DNA of 64,000 bases from Phlegmacium glaucopus. Lineage: Eukaryota; Basidiomycota; Agaricomycetes; Agaricales; Cortinariaceae. Below are positions 21,334 through 33,599 of this stretch, piece after piece. The notes below the pieces were generated by a model. That model searched no databases. It was not told the origin of the DNA and saw only the letters and a program-made list of their open reading frames with translations. Every line of letters begins with the position of its first letter. Within the stretch, counting starts at the first letter, position 1. The translations under genes and the position numbers were made by a program. Location of the stretch: assembly GCA_015039465.1 (NCBI GenBank), contig MU130011.1:101150-165149 (forward strand), given 5' to 3'.

Positions 21334-24300
21334 TCACGACGACCTCATCCCAGGATCATCATCAAAAAGTGGAACTGATGCAAATGCAGGGACATTATCA
21401 ACGTCGCTGTTCGCAATGCTCGAAGCCACAATCTGAGCATCGCCTTTCTCAGGTTTCTCCCTCACTACCATCACCTTGCCTTTATGTTTCCCATCAAGTA
21501 CCAATACTTGCTCTCCAGTATACGTTGGCGGTTGCGGTCGGATGAACCGAACAACGATACTTCTCTCTTCACCGTCGTCGAATTTCACGCGGGCAGTTTG
21601 GTCATGCGTAGCAGGGTTTTCGGAAGCAGCCAGGACTCTACCTGCCTTGCCTTCGTAATCTCCTGTGATATATTGACTGGTCCGTGTGTCTTCGACGACG
21701 ATCTTGAGACGTGTGAGGTAGTTCGACACGACGGGGTCAAATAACCAGTTTGGTCCCAGAGTTTCTTAAAGTCACGTTCACATATCAGAAATAAGGTCCT
21801 GAAAATAAAATCATCACTCACTGTTTTCGGAATGAGGTTGATCGTAACTGGGTAACATGGCGCCACCAGGAGTAGCAACACTGCTAACACCATGAGCTGC
21901 AAAGTATGCTGGTGTTTGACTGCTAGCCGCAGGAGTAGGAGCACCATAAGCGGGGGTAGGTCCCATATGGATTCCTGGTGTAGCTGCTGCAGCAGGGGTA
22001 GGAGCACTTTGCTATAATAACAAATTAATCAATAAAAGGTAGACCATTAAAAGAATTGAGGGGGAATTGAAAATAACCTACCCAACTGGATTCCCATGGA
22101 GTAGGAGCTGCTCTTGGGGAAGTACCCCACGTATCAGCAGGTGCACCCCATGAAGGCGCAGCAGGAGCAGGGGGAGGTGCAGCTCTGCCCGGTGTCTGCC
22201 AACCAGCAGCAGGTCTGGCAGGAGTGGCACCACCCCAACCTGAACCAGCACCGCTACCAAGAGGACCCCCGTTGGATCCTGTCGCATAAGGGTTAGGTGT
22301 CCTGGAACCAACATTCCAAGCTGGCGTTCTTCCCCCATCCCCATAGGGATTAGGAGTGCGTGAAGCAGCATTCCAAGCCGGTGTTCGTCCACCATCACCG
22401 TAAGGATTGGGAGTGCGAGAACTGGGGGTCGCAGAATGCATTGGCGTACGAGATGGGAATGGTGTACGGCTGTCAATTTGCTGAGGGGAACCAAATCCAC
22501 CACCGCCAGAATGATACGGGTTGGCATTGCCGCCACGAGGACCGGGCCCACCAGCGCCTCCACTGATTCGAGGGGGCTTGTTCAAAGGTTCCAATTTACC
22601 ATCGGGACTGCCAATTTGATTAACCAAAAGTCCTAGAAGAGGGGTAAGATGCAAATGAACTTACTATCGTCTGTATATCTTCTCCTTTTCAATCGTAATC
22701 ACCTTGTTTCCTGTTCGTAGCTCCACACGGGCAATAGGCCCATTTGTGTCTTTGATAGTGCCTGCGTATCCCTTGTGTGCACCTTTGATTACCACAACAG
22801 TGGTACCAATGTCACGATCTCGTGGTCCACGACCCATAGCTCCAGAACCGACCATACCACCTGTTGGGGCGACCATAGCTGGGTTCATTTTGGACAAATC
22901 GGCACCCGCTCTAACGAGGTTGCCCTTTGGTGCTTGAGATGCCAGAGAACGAACACGGGTGACGAACACACCCCCGTTTTCTGCGATATCTCGATTGTGC
23001 AAAAAGGCAAAGAAAGATTGGTAAGTGTGCAACACACGGCCTTTTCGACCCTGTGAATGAGGGGTGTAAATACAACTTTTACGACATTCAAGCATAGAAA
23101 CCCACTTCGTTGTCAATTTCTTTGACATTATCATTGACACGCAATTCATGGCCTTCGGAGTCGGTGGCGATAGCTTTGTGTGAGTCACGACGCATCGAGA
23201 TCTGATGAGGTTGGACAAGACGGACTTGGCCATTTTGATCAAGAACACGGAAAGAGTCACGTTCAGTTTTGAAGATGACACCAACAGTTTGAGCACTGTA
23301 TAACTCGTAAATAAACAGTCTTCGAAGTAACACCAAAGGGCAACTTACTCCAGTTGAACCAGGTCATAGAGTTCATAGTTTCCGACGACATTCGATCCTG
23401 AGCCCACTTCTGCAGCTTCTCGCAGGTCCTTGGAAAAAACGGATATCTAGACAAAAAAGAATTGAACAGAGGACTTGAAATAAGATGCTGAAATAAATAC
23501 CTCTTGCATTGTCATATCAGACACAAAAGTGACCACATTGTCAGCAACCGATACTACCAAACCCGTTTCGTCCGCATTCTGACCCGCCATAACCTTCACA
23601 TGGTCTCCAGGTTTGAATCTTTTCCGTACACTTCGAGCAGGAATCTCCATTTTTTGCCCATCAATGTCCAAACCATGGGCAGTGATAGTTACCACCTCCT
23701 GAGCAACTTCCTCAACCACACCATGGAGACCCGCTTGTTCACCTTCAAAAACTTCGATTTGATCACCTGGCTGTAGAACCGCAATGGCTGCTTTTCGAGA
23801 CGCCTCAGCAATGACAGAAAGGTTGACAACATGGTCGTCGCCTCCATCTTGGCGTCGAGTGAATTGCGTGATTTCGTCAAGAGTGGGGTTCACGTCCTCC
23901 GTAATCAGAGCACTCATTTTGAAATCCTTCTCCACAAATCCATCTTTGTACGTGTCGTTTTGAAAGACGTAGGCTTGGTTACGTTTGATAACGTTTTTGC
24001 GTCCGTATACTTTGAGAACCTCCTCGTAGTTAAATAAACGCTGAGGTGGTCGCATGGTTCCGACACCGGTGGAAGCTTTTTTGCGCTTCTTTGTGATAGG
24101 GTCAATGGAGCTCTCGTCCCGCGGGTTCAAATCTATACGAGGGATGAGCCTCAGCCCGACATCTTCGCCATTCTCCGTGAGGTCCATTACTTGAGCGAGA
24201 TCTCCAGCGTATTTTCCACGTCGTATCCGAACCCAAGTGCCTGGCGTGAGTGTCGTATCTTGCTTCTTGATTTGCAATAAGCTCGCCATTTCTTCAATGG

Positions 24301-25255
24301 GTACCAGCTGAATTCCACGAGTTGGATACACTCCGACCAGTCCCGCACACGCTTGTTGAACTTGTTTGGCGCTTCGAGCTTCTACATAAATCATACCGGG
24401 TAATGAATCGCGTTGGAAAGCGGAGAGAATGCTGAGAGGTCGCGAAAATTCGACGTCAATTGACTTCCTCATTAGACTGAAGACGATTTCACGTTCTCTT
24501 CCGGGCTGATAGAGGACGTATTAACAACTTGGAAAAAAATTATGAAATTGAGAATGGCATACCTTCACGCGAACTTGCCATAGACTAGCATCATGTACAG
24601 AGGGCATAAGTAACCGTTGCGGTATCTCATTCATATCTCCAGTGTACGGTGCAGCTCGGTCCCGATGACGCCGTGCAACAGCCCTAGCTATCTCTTCAGG
24701 ACTTCGGTCTTCCTCTTCAAAATGTCGAGTGCTGTCCAACTGAGCATGATTACGTCTAGTGACTTCGTCATCTACATCGTCAATGTTCTCAATGAACGGG
24801 TCTTCATACAAAAAAGGTGCATCAGGATAAATATTAAGAGCAAAGAATGAAGCACCTACCAGCACCATATTCTTCCTCTTCTTCTTCTTCTTCGTCTTCA
24901 TCACTGACCTCGGCTTGAAGATCAAGGAAGCGACTCACGCCAGAGCGTTTATGGCGGTGCTATGATAACAATGAAATTAAGTTCAAAACTTCTTGGAATA
25001 TCATTTAGAATATACCTTGGCGCGCTTCTTTCCTTTTCGACCTAGAGCCTCATCCTCATCCTCCTCATCTTCATCGTCCTCCTCGTCCTCCTCTTCCTCT
25101 CCATCATCAACTTCCTCCGGATCCGCATCAACTTGTCTGTTAGATTTATGCTTTGACGACATGCCGGCATCCATGTCTTCATCTTGGTCAACTTCCTGGT
25201 CTAATCCATCAGAATTTTCGTTCTGAAATCCATGTAGGTCTTCCTCGTCGGACAT
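21334..25255 (-). CDS. SPT5: Transcription elongation factor SPT5
   Basis: Roughly 1,100-1,150 residues over about ten exons. The acidic N-terminus (MSDEEDLHGFQNENSDG, then Glu/Asp tracts) is followed by the NGN domain (REREIVFSLMRKSI, GMIYVEARSAKQVQQAC). Serial KOW domains come next (TPGTWVRIRRGKYAGDLAQV, LQPGDQIEVFEGEQAG, RFKPGDHVKVMAGQNADETG, IGTTVVVIKGAHKGYAGTI). The C-terminal repeat region has SRTPNPYGDGGRTPAWN units, and a last KOW-like segment ends MRSS. SPT5 with SPT4 forms DSIF, which clamps RNA polymerase II, supports elongation, and is phosphorylated on its C-terminal repeats. The ATG at 25,255 is used because the longer frame upstream begins with GTG. The gene appears intact. Confidence 0.95.
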
Positions 25256-25358
25256 GTTGTGATTATAGTTCAAAGAAGTGGTGGCCACTGATTTGGCCTT
25301 GTATCTTACGTAAACCTTAAGCCATCACCAGTTTCGATTTTGATTTCAAAGAAAGTTG
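25256..25358. promoter_or_regulatory. Shared promoter between SPT5 and F-box gene
   Basis: Only 103 bases separate the divergent start codons of SPT5 (25,255) and the F-box gene (25,359). The two genes must share core promoter sequence or have transcription starts overlapping the other gene's 5' end. Confidence 0.5.
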
Positions 25359-27110
25359 ATGTTGTTTCTGGATTTACCCCTCGAGATTCTTCCAGAGATT
25401 CTCAGTCATATCGTGAAGACCCAGCATTTAGCATCTCTTTGTTTGGTGAACAGTGCCTTCCGAACGTTTGCCGTGTCTCAGCTCTATGAGAAAGTTTCAA
25501 TATACTCCTGGCATAAGGAGGGAAAAACCAAGGCATGTACAACCTCAAAGGCCTTGTTTTGAACAATATGACATCTCTTCTCACAGGTCATAAAACTCTT
25601 CGATACGCTTTCCCGCTATCCATATCTAGCTCTTCTCGTATTTCGTCTTGGTAAACCTCTTAAATAACTTCGATGTTGTCTCGTTCAAGGCGTAATTCCT
25701 GTCCCATTTTCAGAGATTCGAGATTTCCCCAGGGCCGTCATATATCTTGATGATAATATTCTCCGCCATGTATTAAGTGGCCTCAAGAACTGCGTCAACC
25801 TTAGGTCGTGCACATGGACACGCGAAGGCTCTCTCAACTCTGCCATTCTAGAAGCATTGCTGCAGTGTAAGAATCTTCGAGAGTTGGAGTTAAACGGGCA
25901 CAATATTGGCAATTACGATCCGCGGTTGCTCTTGGGATTCACCGAATTGCATCGAATATCGCTTATCATGCCAACTATACCTGTCGTATCCCAACTCATA
26001 CCATGGCTCTCGGCAACTGGTGCTACCTTGCGAAGTTTGACTTTATTGTGTAAAGTACGCTCACAAATGGTTTTCAAGAGATATGATCTTACACATTATT
26101 CTAGGCGTCAAGTATCCTCACAGATCGCATTCTTGAAGCAATAGCACCATCACTAGTCAACCTGGAATACCTTAATTTAACTGGTTGTCCCAAAGTCACC
26201 AATCACGGTGTGTGGGCCATCGTCTCATCAAGCACGAAAGGAATTCTTGAACTGGGACTCGAAGGCGTATCGTCCAAATTTGTAAGCTATTCACCAGTTT
26301 ATTTCTCACGTGTATTAGATTGATTTGGTATTTGGCATTGATTTCTAGGACATAGCCACTTTTGCGAACGAATGCATCTCATCTGGTGCACTTAGGCGCC
26401 TTCGTTCGATTACACTGACTACATACTTCCAAGTTTCCCTGTTGGCTTGGGTAAAACACGTTGTTCACCTCCTCAGCGCCTCTCCGCTCGAATGTTTCCA
26501 GATCTACTCTGCTGGTGCACTCTTGGACTCTCCAATAATAGATGAATTATGGAGTCAGCTAATAGCCGCGCACGGAAAACGCCTCCTTCGAATCTCCATA
26601 CATCGAATGCTAATAAGCTGGGAAGCAATACATAGCATCTGTGTTCAGTGTACTGGGTTGGAACAGCTTTTTCTCGTCGTGGACCCTGATTTTTTGGTTC
26701 GTGTTCATCTCCATTCTTTTGAACTTGCTGGGACTCGCATTCTAAATGTTTTATGCATAGGATCAACTGGGGCCTTGTTTATCCTTCGCAAAAGCACTCA
26801 GGACAATACATATCAATTATCCCATGGAATCATTCGTCAGCACTTTCCCCGTCATTCCCCCATCTCAGGCATTGTCCATCATCAACCAGTGCAGTCCAAC
26901 GGTTACCCAGTTTGGATGTAATGCCAGAGTATGGCAGGTCAGTTCATTTAGGCGAAACGCGAGAACTGCAATTGAAGGCTAATGCAATATGTTGCTTAGG
27001 TTGCACGAACGATACAGGTTAATGAAGATGGCTCAACACAAGCGCACCGGACCCTGGTACCGTACGAGAGTCCTGATGTTCCAGAACAGTTTCTCGTTGT
27101 GCGAACATAG
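25359..27110 (+). CDS. F-box/leucine-rich-repeat protein
   Basis: The N-terminal F-box is MLFLDLPLEILPEILSHIV, followed by LASLCLVNSAFRTFAVSQLY. The body shows leucine-rich repeats (CKNLRELELNGHNIG, LVNLEYLNLTGCPKVTNHGV, GLEQLFLVVDPDF). Several short introns are visible (for example after SSKF near 26,281 and after VWQ at 26,938). The last exon ends FLVVRT at 27,110. F-box proteins link substrates to SCF ubiquitin ligases through Skp1; the substrate is unknown. This is the last CpG-normal gene before the repeat island. Confidence 0.8.
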
Positions 27111-27354
27111 ATACCAGGATGTTGCTTGTTCGGTCAAATCATATCGTCTGTCCTCGTCCCTTTTGAGACCGTCGCAGCGTCCGACTGTACGATTTGAGGT
27201 CATAAAATAATAGATTCAATGCGCAGCAGAAGGCCGACGCAGGTAGGGGATAAGAGTGCTGGCTTGTTAACTCTCTGAAACAAACAATGCAAATGTCTCA
27301 GAATCCTGAATGTTATGTGCAATTAAAAACATTAAGTTGACTCTCTACCTTAAC

Positions 27355-29036
27355 ATGCCATTGGGTAAACGACTTGGAAAAGCCAACAAAAGACAAAAAG
27401 TGGTAACCACAGCTGAAGAATTGGCAGCCTCGGTTGACTTGGAAGAAGGGTGGCTCGCCAAGTTCCTAGAATTGCCAGAAGACGATCTCGCCAAGCTTTT
27501 AAGTGACATTGCCAACCATGGTAATATCAAGACTGCTGCTATTACGAAGGCCAGAACCAGCCTCCCATCATTCTCTGGTGCAAAATGGACTGATTTTGCT
27601 GAAAAATTTGGCCTCCCCAATAAGCTGGAAAATACTCGATTTGAGCAAGTCACTACCCCTGTATATAGCCTGCCGCCATCTCTTCATGAGATCATGTTCG
27701 AGGCGGCATGGCATACGCAAGATGTCTATCAGGAGCGGCGGAAGCAGAGGAGAGAAATGGCAGGGGTCAGAATCATGGATCCGGTATGTCAGCGAAGTCA
27801 TTTATTATGCTCTTTGATCTTAGTGTATGCCCAGTACCTTGTTCACATCATGGGAATATTTCAAGGTCGAGTAATTGACAAACCAATGTTAGAAACTGAG
27901 TATGCTACTGGAGGTCAAGTTGAGTGGCATGAGGTTTGTACTAGACTACTAGTCTCCATTGATCAGCCTCACTGTTGTCCTGCACAGATCTTCATGATTG
28001 GTGGAATCTTTTTTTTTATTGCCGAATTCAAACTTGACATTAGTCTGGAGGACAATGTAGCTCAACTTTTTGTTGAAATTCTGGGTGTGTTTGTTCTTTT
28101 TTCTGAGGTTCTCAGTTGGTTCTTAGCCAAGCTGGTATTTAGCTGCAGCCAAAGCGAATGAGAAAGTGGATTTTGTGAATCTACGCATATATGGCCTTCT
28201 TACGGACCTCATTGACTTCCGCTTCTACTCTTACAATCCTCTTACCAAGGAATTTGCATCTGATGACAGGCTGATGGTGAACATCACAAGAGATGCCGCA
28301 TTCATTGACATGATCCCAGGTATGTGCCTTTTCTATGTACAATGGTCACAATTGATTAGACAAATTTAGTTGGTAACAAGATATTTAGTGTGATCTTAAC
28401 TGCATACATCGATGGTCTGAACTTGAAAGCAACAATGGCAAAGAGCATAGAAAGGAAAAACAGAGGGGATGTTAGTAGTGATTAGCTCTCTTGTGACTTT
28501 GGATGGTGTTGATTTGATTTGTAGGTTTTGTCTCCAGGCTCTGCACCTCTCCAACACTGGCAAATGCAGTCACAGGCTCCAGGGGTATGCTTAAAGTGTA
28601 ATTTTATAGCTGATACTACTAATTCCAAGTCTGGGCACAGCCTTCCCAATTATATACTCATAATGGTGGACAGAAATCAACTGACCACTGGGAAGTTGCA
28701 CTACAGCTTGCCCAGCAGTGCTGTGACAAGTTCAATGAGTTGGTTGAGACAATTGATGATATTGAAAGGAATTCAACTGCAGCATTGGAATTGTTAGCCA
28801 AGAGGTATGTTCAAATTTTGACTCTTACCGTAACCACTTCCTGTTTTGTCCTGCAGTGCTAACCATGTTGTGCTATTACCAGTGTCCGGTCTATCCCTCG
28901 TGCCTCCTATCTTAGCGGAGCAGACGACCCTTCCTCTACAAAAGAAATCAGAGACCTGGCTCATTCTATGGTTCAAAAGAAATACATTGATATGATTTTT
29001 AAAACCAATTTATCCCATCACTCCAAGCCTTCTTAG
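27355..29036 (+). CDS. Unrecognised multi-exon protein, nuclease-like core possible
   Basis: Exons 27355-27783, 27835-27933, 27988-28084, 28143-28319 and one from 28525 join in phase. Later coding stretches at about 28674-28805 (STDHWEVALQLAQQCCDKF) and 28894-29036 (SVRSIPRASYLSGADD to SHHSKPS) are clearly coding. I could not join exon 5 to the next exon in phase, so a frameshift or an unseen intron remains possible. The start could also be the in-frame ATG at 27,310. The N-terminus is basic (MPLGKRLGKANKRQK). The centre has WHE-IFMIGGIFFFIAEFKLD, then NVAQLFVEILAAA and NLRIYGLLTDLIDFRFYSY. The hydrophobic strand ending in E-x-K followed by a helix resembles PD-(D/E)XK nuclease cores, but this is only an inference. 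Confidence 0.55.
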
Positions 29037-29039
29037 TTG

Positions 29040-29345
29040 CTGTACAGAGTATCAGATGTCTTGTGTTGGTAACTGTTTTAGACTCAGGTTTGTACTTGTA
29101 CAGAACTTGCTGCTGTTGGAAATCAGACATTACCATATTCTGTGCATCAGCAAACTCTGGAGTCACCTACTACAGTCTACAGCAGTGCTGTGCAGAGCCT
29201 GTAGTTGATTGTAGTGGCTGTAGTAGCTGTAGAGAAGGTATATCTTCTGCACAGTGCTGTGCAGTCTCCTTGTAGTCTACAGTAGTCTCTTTGTAGTCTA
29301 CAGTAGTCTCTTTGTAGTATGCTACAGTACTAAGTAGTAACCCAT
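29040..29345. repeat. CTACAGTAG-motif repeat block
   Basis: Many copies of CTGTAGT/ACTACAG words, including direct repeats of AGTCTCTTTGTAGTCTAC around 29,265-29,320. The words are self-complementary (CTACAGTAG). No coding function is seen. Confidence 0.6.
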
Positions 29346-29579
29346 AAATATCTGCAGTCTCTTCGGAAATTCTCTTAAGCCAAAAACTTGAAATGAAGCA
29401 ATATATATATATATTGTTGCTGACTACACATGTATTTCAACCTATACATAGCCAATAAATAGAATAAAATGAAATAGTGAGTCCAGACAAGCAGTAGTAG
29501 GGCTAAACTGGTAGTAGGCATAAATAAGTGGTAGAAGGCTTAAACGAACAGTGATGAGTCTAAATAAGTGGCAGTAGGC

Positions 29580-30410
29580 CTAAACGAGAGGTGGTGGGCC
29601 TAAATGAGATGTAGTGGGCCCAAACGAGCTGTAGTAGGCCCAAACGAGCTGTAGTAGGCCCAAACGAGCTGTAGTAGGCCCAAATGAGCTGTAGCAGGCC
29701 CAAACGAGAGGTGGTAGGCCTAAATGAGAGGTGGTAGGCCTAAACGAGTTGTAGTGAGCCCAAACAAGTTGTAGTAGGCCCAAACAAGATGTAGTGGGCC
29801 CAAACGAGCTGTAGTGGGCCCAAACGAGCTGTAGTAGGCCCAAACGAGCTGTAGTAGGCATAAACGAGAGGTGGTAGGCCCAAATGAGACCCAAACAAGC
29901 TGTAGTAGGCCCAAACGAGAGGTGGTGGGCCCAAATGAGATGTAGTGGGCCCAAACAAGCTGTAGTATGCCCAAACAAGCTGTAGTATGCCCAAACAAGA
30001 TGTAGTAGACCCAAACGAGATGTAGTAGACCCAAACGAGATGTAGTGGGCCCAAACAAAATGTAGTGGGCCCAAACGAGATGTAGTGGGCTCAAACGAGC
30101 TGTAGTAGGCTCAAACGAGAGGTGGTAGGCCTAAACGAGAGGTGGTAGGCCTAATTTCTAAACGAGAGGTGGTAGGCCTAAATGAGTTGTAGTGGGCCCA
30201 AACGAGTTGTAGTAGGCCCAAACGAGATGTAGTAGGCCCAAACGAGAGGTGGTGGGCCTAAGTGAGATGTGGTGGGCCCAAACGAGTTGTAGTAGGCCTA
30301 AACGAGGTGTGGTGGGCCCAAACAAGTTGTAGCAGGCCCAAACGAGAGGTGGTGGGCCTAAACGAGATGTAGTGGGCCTAAATGATTTGTAGTAGGCCTA
30401 AAGGGTGAGG
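29580..30410. repeat. Minisatellite with 20-base unit, about 40 copies
   Basis: The unit is close to GTAGTAGGCCCAAACGAGCT, with variants (GTGGTGGGCCTAAATGAGAT and similar), and repeats for over 800 bases. Copies drift at C/T and A/G positions. One extra short insertion breaks the register near 30,155. The array starts to fade in at about 29,500. On the minus strand it is open in all three frames because 20 is not a multiple of three and the unit lacks stops; those frames are not genes. Confidence 0.9.
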
Positions 30411-31179
30411 GGACTCAGGGGAGGGGTAGGCTTAGCCATCATTATTCGATGAGGTGGTGAGGTAGTTGTTGTTGTTCTGTGGTGACGTGGCAAATGTGGT
30501 GGTGATGTGGTGGTATATGTTGAGATGTGAGGTTTGAATTTATGGGATATGATGTTGTGCACAGACCATGTTTAGGGCTGGTCTGTTGAACTTAGAAAGA
30601 AGAAATAAAGATTGCTAAATAAGTGAAAATAAAAGAGCTACATATTTCCTACAGAAATGCTACATGGCTCTACAGAAATGCTACCAATATCTATGTATCT
30701 GTGGGAAATACGGAGTTGCTATGATGTCTACAGGGACTATGGCAATTTCCGGAGTTTGCTGATGTGACTGATTTATTGCCATGTCAAACAAGCTGATACT
30801 ATCAAACACAATATCTTTTTGCCAATGGGTGGAAATGTAGCAATGAATGTAACTGAGAAAAGGAGAAAGGAAAGAAGTGAGAGAAAAAAAGTAACAAGAC
30901 TGTGAGTAAGAGTACAAAATAACAGAAGAATGAATGATGAAAGACAATGATGGGTCCAGTTTCGGAGACAGGCCTAGGAGGTCGAGAGGGAAATTCAAGG
31001 GTAATCTCAATGGTCTCACTCTGCAGGAAGTTGATGAATGTCAACAGTTTTCTCCCTCCATTAATATATCAATCATCTGGAAGAATGCCTTTCACCCCTC
31101 CACTCTGCATCCTTCCATCATTTCTTGCTCTCGCTGTATGCATTATTTTCTCCATAGTAGCCCCACAGCACTTTGTTTA
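30411..31179. other. No gene seen
   Basis: Low-complexity and AT-rich sequence after the minisatellite. Short frames only. Confidence 0.4.
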
Positions 31180-31815
31180 CCTTACCCACTACTTGCACTG
31201 TGATCACAATCTTGGGAAGCATGATGGTGTGGAGACAACACCAAAGGATCATCAATTGGAGCTGCAGGGGATGGATAATGCTCCTTTGGCTGCTGCTGAG
31301 TTGGAAAGTTTGACTGGTGGAACTGGAACAGGTATCTGTTTCTTGTTCTTTTTTGTCTTGAACAATTTATTTAAAGTTGAGCAGCTCTTCTGTGATGATG
31401 GGGGCTTGGTCTTTGAAAAAGGAGCTGTGGGGAGATGATGAAGATGATGAAATAGGAGAACCATTGTCTTTCATAGGGACAGGTGGTGGTGATTGTTGTT
31501 GCTGTTGCTGTGGTTTTGAGAGTGGTCGATGTTGGCTAGTAAGCATGGGCAACAGTAAAGATGGATCTACCCAATCATCTTCAATATCATCTCCACAACT
31601 ATTGTCTTCATCCTCAAATAATGGTATTCATGCATGCTTCCTCTCTCCTCCTGTCCACCTTTCCACAATGAGGGTACGCCAATATTGAATGTAGTATTTG
31701 GTCCAAGTTCATCCTCCGTATTCATGTCATCACTTTTTAGACTCCTGAACCAATGATGAGTGCTACCAGCACTAGCACTTGAGATAGAAACTGACCCTGA
31801 GCAAGTTCATTGCTG
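31180..31815 (-). pseudogene. Copy A of a block also found at 60,153-60,748
   Basis: It aligns by eye to 60,153-60,748 in the same orientation across most of its length. Shared stretches include GTGATCAC.ATCTTG, GGATATGCTCCTTTGGCTGC-type words, CAGCACTAGCACTTGA and GAAACTGACCCTGAGCAAG. Minus-strand fragments common to both include SKTKP.SSQK, WKGGQE and LGPN..FN. Most CpGs of the other copy are TpG or CpA here. It is probably a remnant of an unknown gene. Confidence 0.5.
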
Positions 31816-32166
31816 GAGGTAATGCTGCATATGATCATAAGTGGAACCAGCTTCTGGTACTGCAAGAAGAATCTTTTCTACCACAGTACCTCTGAGCCAT
31901 CCAGGGCCTCTAATCCATCTTTAGCATCATCTGGATGGTGCTTTGATCTCAAAATGAAGAAGGAAGGTCGATGATCTCAGTGGGCAGTGACTGCAGATAT
32001 CCACACCATTTTGACTGGTGGTGTTTGAACTATGCCAAAATTAGACAATCGCCTTTCAAAAAAATGTATTTCCACTTACATTTAGTGGAGACCTGATAGC
32101 AACCGAGACTGGACAGATAAAACCAAGTCCTTGGGTATTTTTCATTTTGAATTGTCTCAATGAGTA

Positions 32167-32429
32167 TAGTGATGCTGAAGTCTGGTTCAGTCTGGTTCTC
32201 TGCCATTTTTGGCGAACCCTGAACTGAACTATGGGTCTGGTTCAGGCAATTGTCTGAACCTTGAACCCAACTAATTACCATATTAGGCAAGCATTTGGGC
32301 AAATTACGCCTTGTTGAGCCTCAAAACAGGTTTGGTTCAGCTGTACCCTGAACTTTGAACCAAACTTTGGTCTGGTCCTCAAAAGTTCAGGTTCAAACTT
32401 CGGTTCAGAACCAGACTGCAGCATCACTA
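32167..32429. mobile_element. Small TIR element with GGTTCAG/CTGAACC motif
   Basis: The ends are inverted repeats of about 22 bases: TAGTGATGCTGAAGTCTGGT at 32,167, and its complement with one mismatch ending at 32,429 (CCAGACTGCAGCATCACTA). The interior iterates GGTTCAG and its complement CTGAACC. It is 263 bases with no coding capacity. It is a MITE or foldback-like element. Confidence 0.6.
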
Positions 32430-32938
32430 GATGAGTAGAGAGCATTGCCTATGCAAGCAAGAGATGGCAGGTTATTTTAGAGGGTATGAAACTATCCACA
32501 GATTAAATACCAATAGCGCCATCTTTCTTTCTTCAGCCAATGGCCGCAAATTGAACCACATTGGATAAGGTTTGCTTGTGCACCAGATATAACTCTGATC
32601 AGTCCTCAGGGATCCATTAAGACAAACATATAAGTATTGAGGCCAGTTAAGACCATTTGAAAGCTTCCTCCGATGTCAACATGCTCATGGAATCCAACTT
32701 TGCAATAGACATGAGCAGTCGGGTTTTCACAACCAACAAAAAGTACCATGGCTCACAACCCTTGTCCTGTAACAAACTGAACCAGTCATCAATACATTGT
32801 CCAAAGGTTTTCAGACAGCCTACAAAAACTTATGGGTTGCAGAGTTGTTGGACTAGGTGTTCTGCACATCCATGTCCTCAGCAACCCAGGTCTGTGAAGA
32901 CTTAGAGAAAAAAAAAGGTTGTTAATATTTTGTGGCCC

Positions 32939-33596
32939 TGTTACATTCCGTTATACGTTACTCTGGTCCAGCTCCGTTGGAGCTGTCTCCGGTAGTCCAT
33001 AGTCCATACCAGTGCTTTCCCTTACATCTGGAATACTCCTTCCTACAACCAGCTCCAAAGATTTTCCATATCATTCCAGCTCCTCTGGAATTACTCCAAA
33101 CCCATTTCCCTCATCTCCACCATAACAACCCTTACATCTGGAATACTCCTTCCTACAACCAGCTCCAAAGCTTTTCCATATCATTCCAGCTCCTTACATC
33201 TGGAATACTCCTTCCTACAACCAGCTCCGAAGATTTTCCATATCATTCCAGCTCCTCTGGAATTACTCCAAACCCATTTCCCTCATCTTCACCATAACAA
33301 CCACATCTTTGTCATCACTTTCCCATTATCAGTCAGCACACCAGCATCAGATTATTCACCCAAGAATACAGGACTTTCCGGGAGCAGAGTGCAGCACTTT
33401 ATATTTATCTTCCATATTTTGGTTGCTATTCCCTTTATTATTTAGGTACTCAAAGCTTGTATGTTTTCCTTAGTTTCCTCCTCTTGTTCTTTCTCTAAGT
33501 CCCTGCAACTTCCGGTTCCACTCTGTTCCATTCCAACTCTGAAATTAGGACACAAAGGTTTAGGGTAGCACAGCACATATGCTGAGGCTGAAGTCC
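32939..33596. mobile_element. Old, CpG-decayed LTR of the 40.6-45.2 kb retrotransposon family
   Basis: It starts TGTTACATTCCG like the family LTR and keeps its landmarks (TTACTCTGGTCCA, ACTTTCCC, TATTCACCCAAGAAT.CAGGA, TAGGACAC.AAGGTTTAGGGTAGCACAGCACATA). A segment with TTACATCTGGAATACTCC is tandemly repeated about three times inside. Most CpGs of the young copies appear here as TG or CA. The 3' end is missing. Confidence 0.75.
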
Positions 33597-33599
33597 AAC

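Noticed and set aside
29580..30094. Three long minus-strand frames
   Set aside because: They are translations of the 20-base minisatellite in all three frames, not genes.
29580..30410. CRISPR-like array
   Set aside because: Units are contiguous without unique spacers, in a eukaryotic genome.
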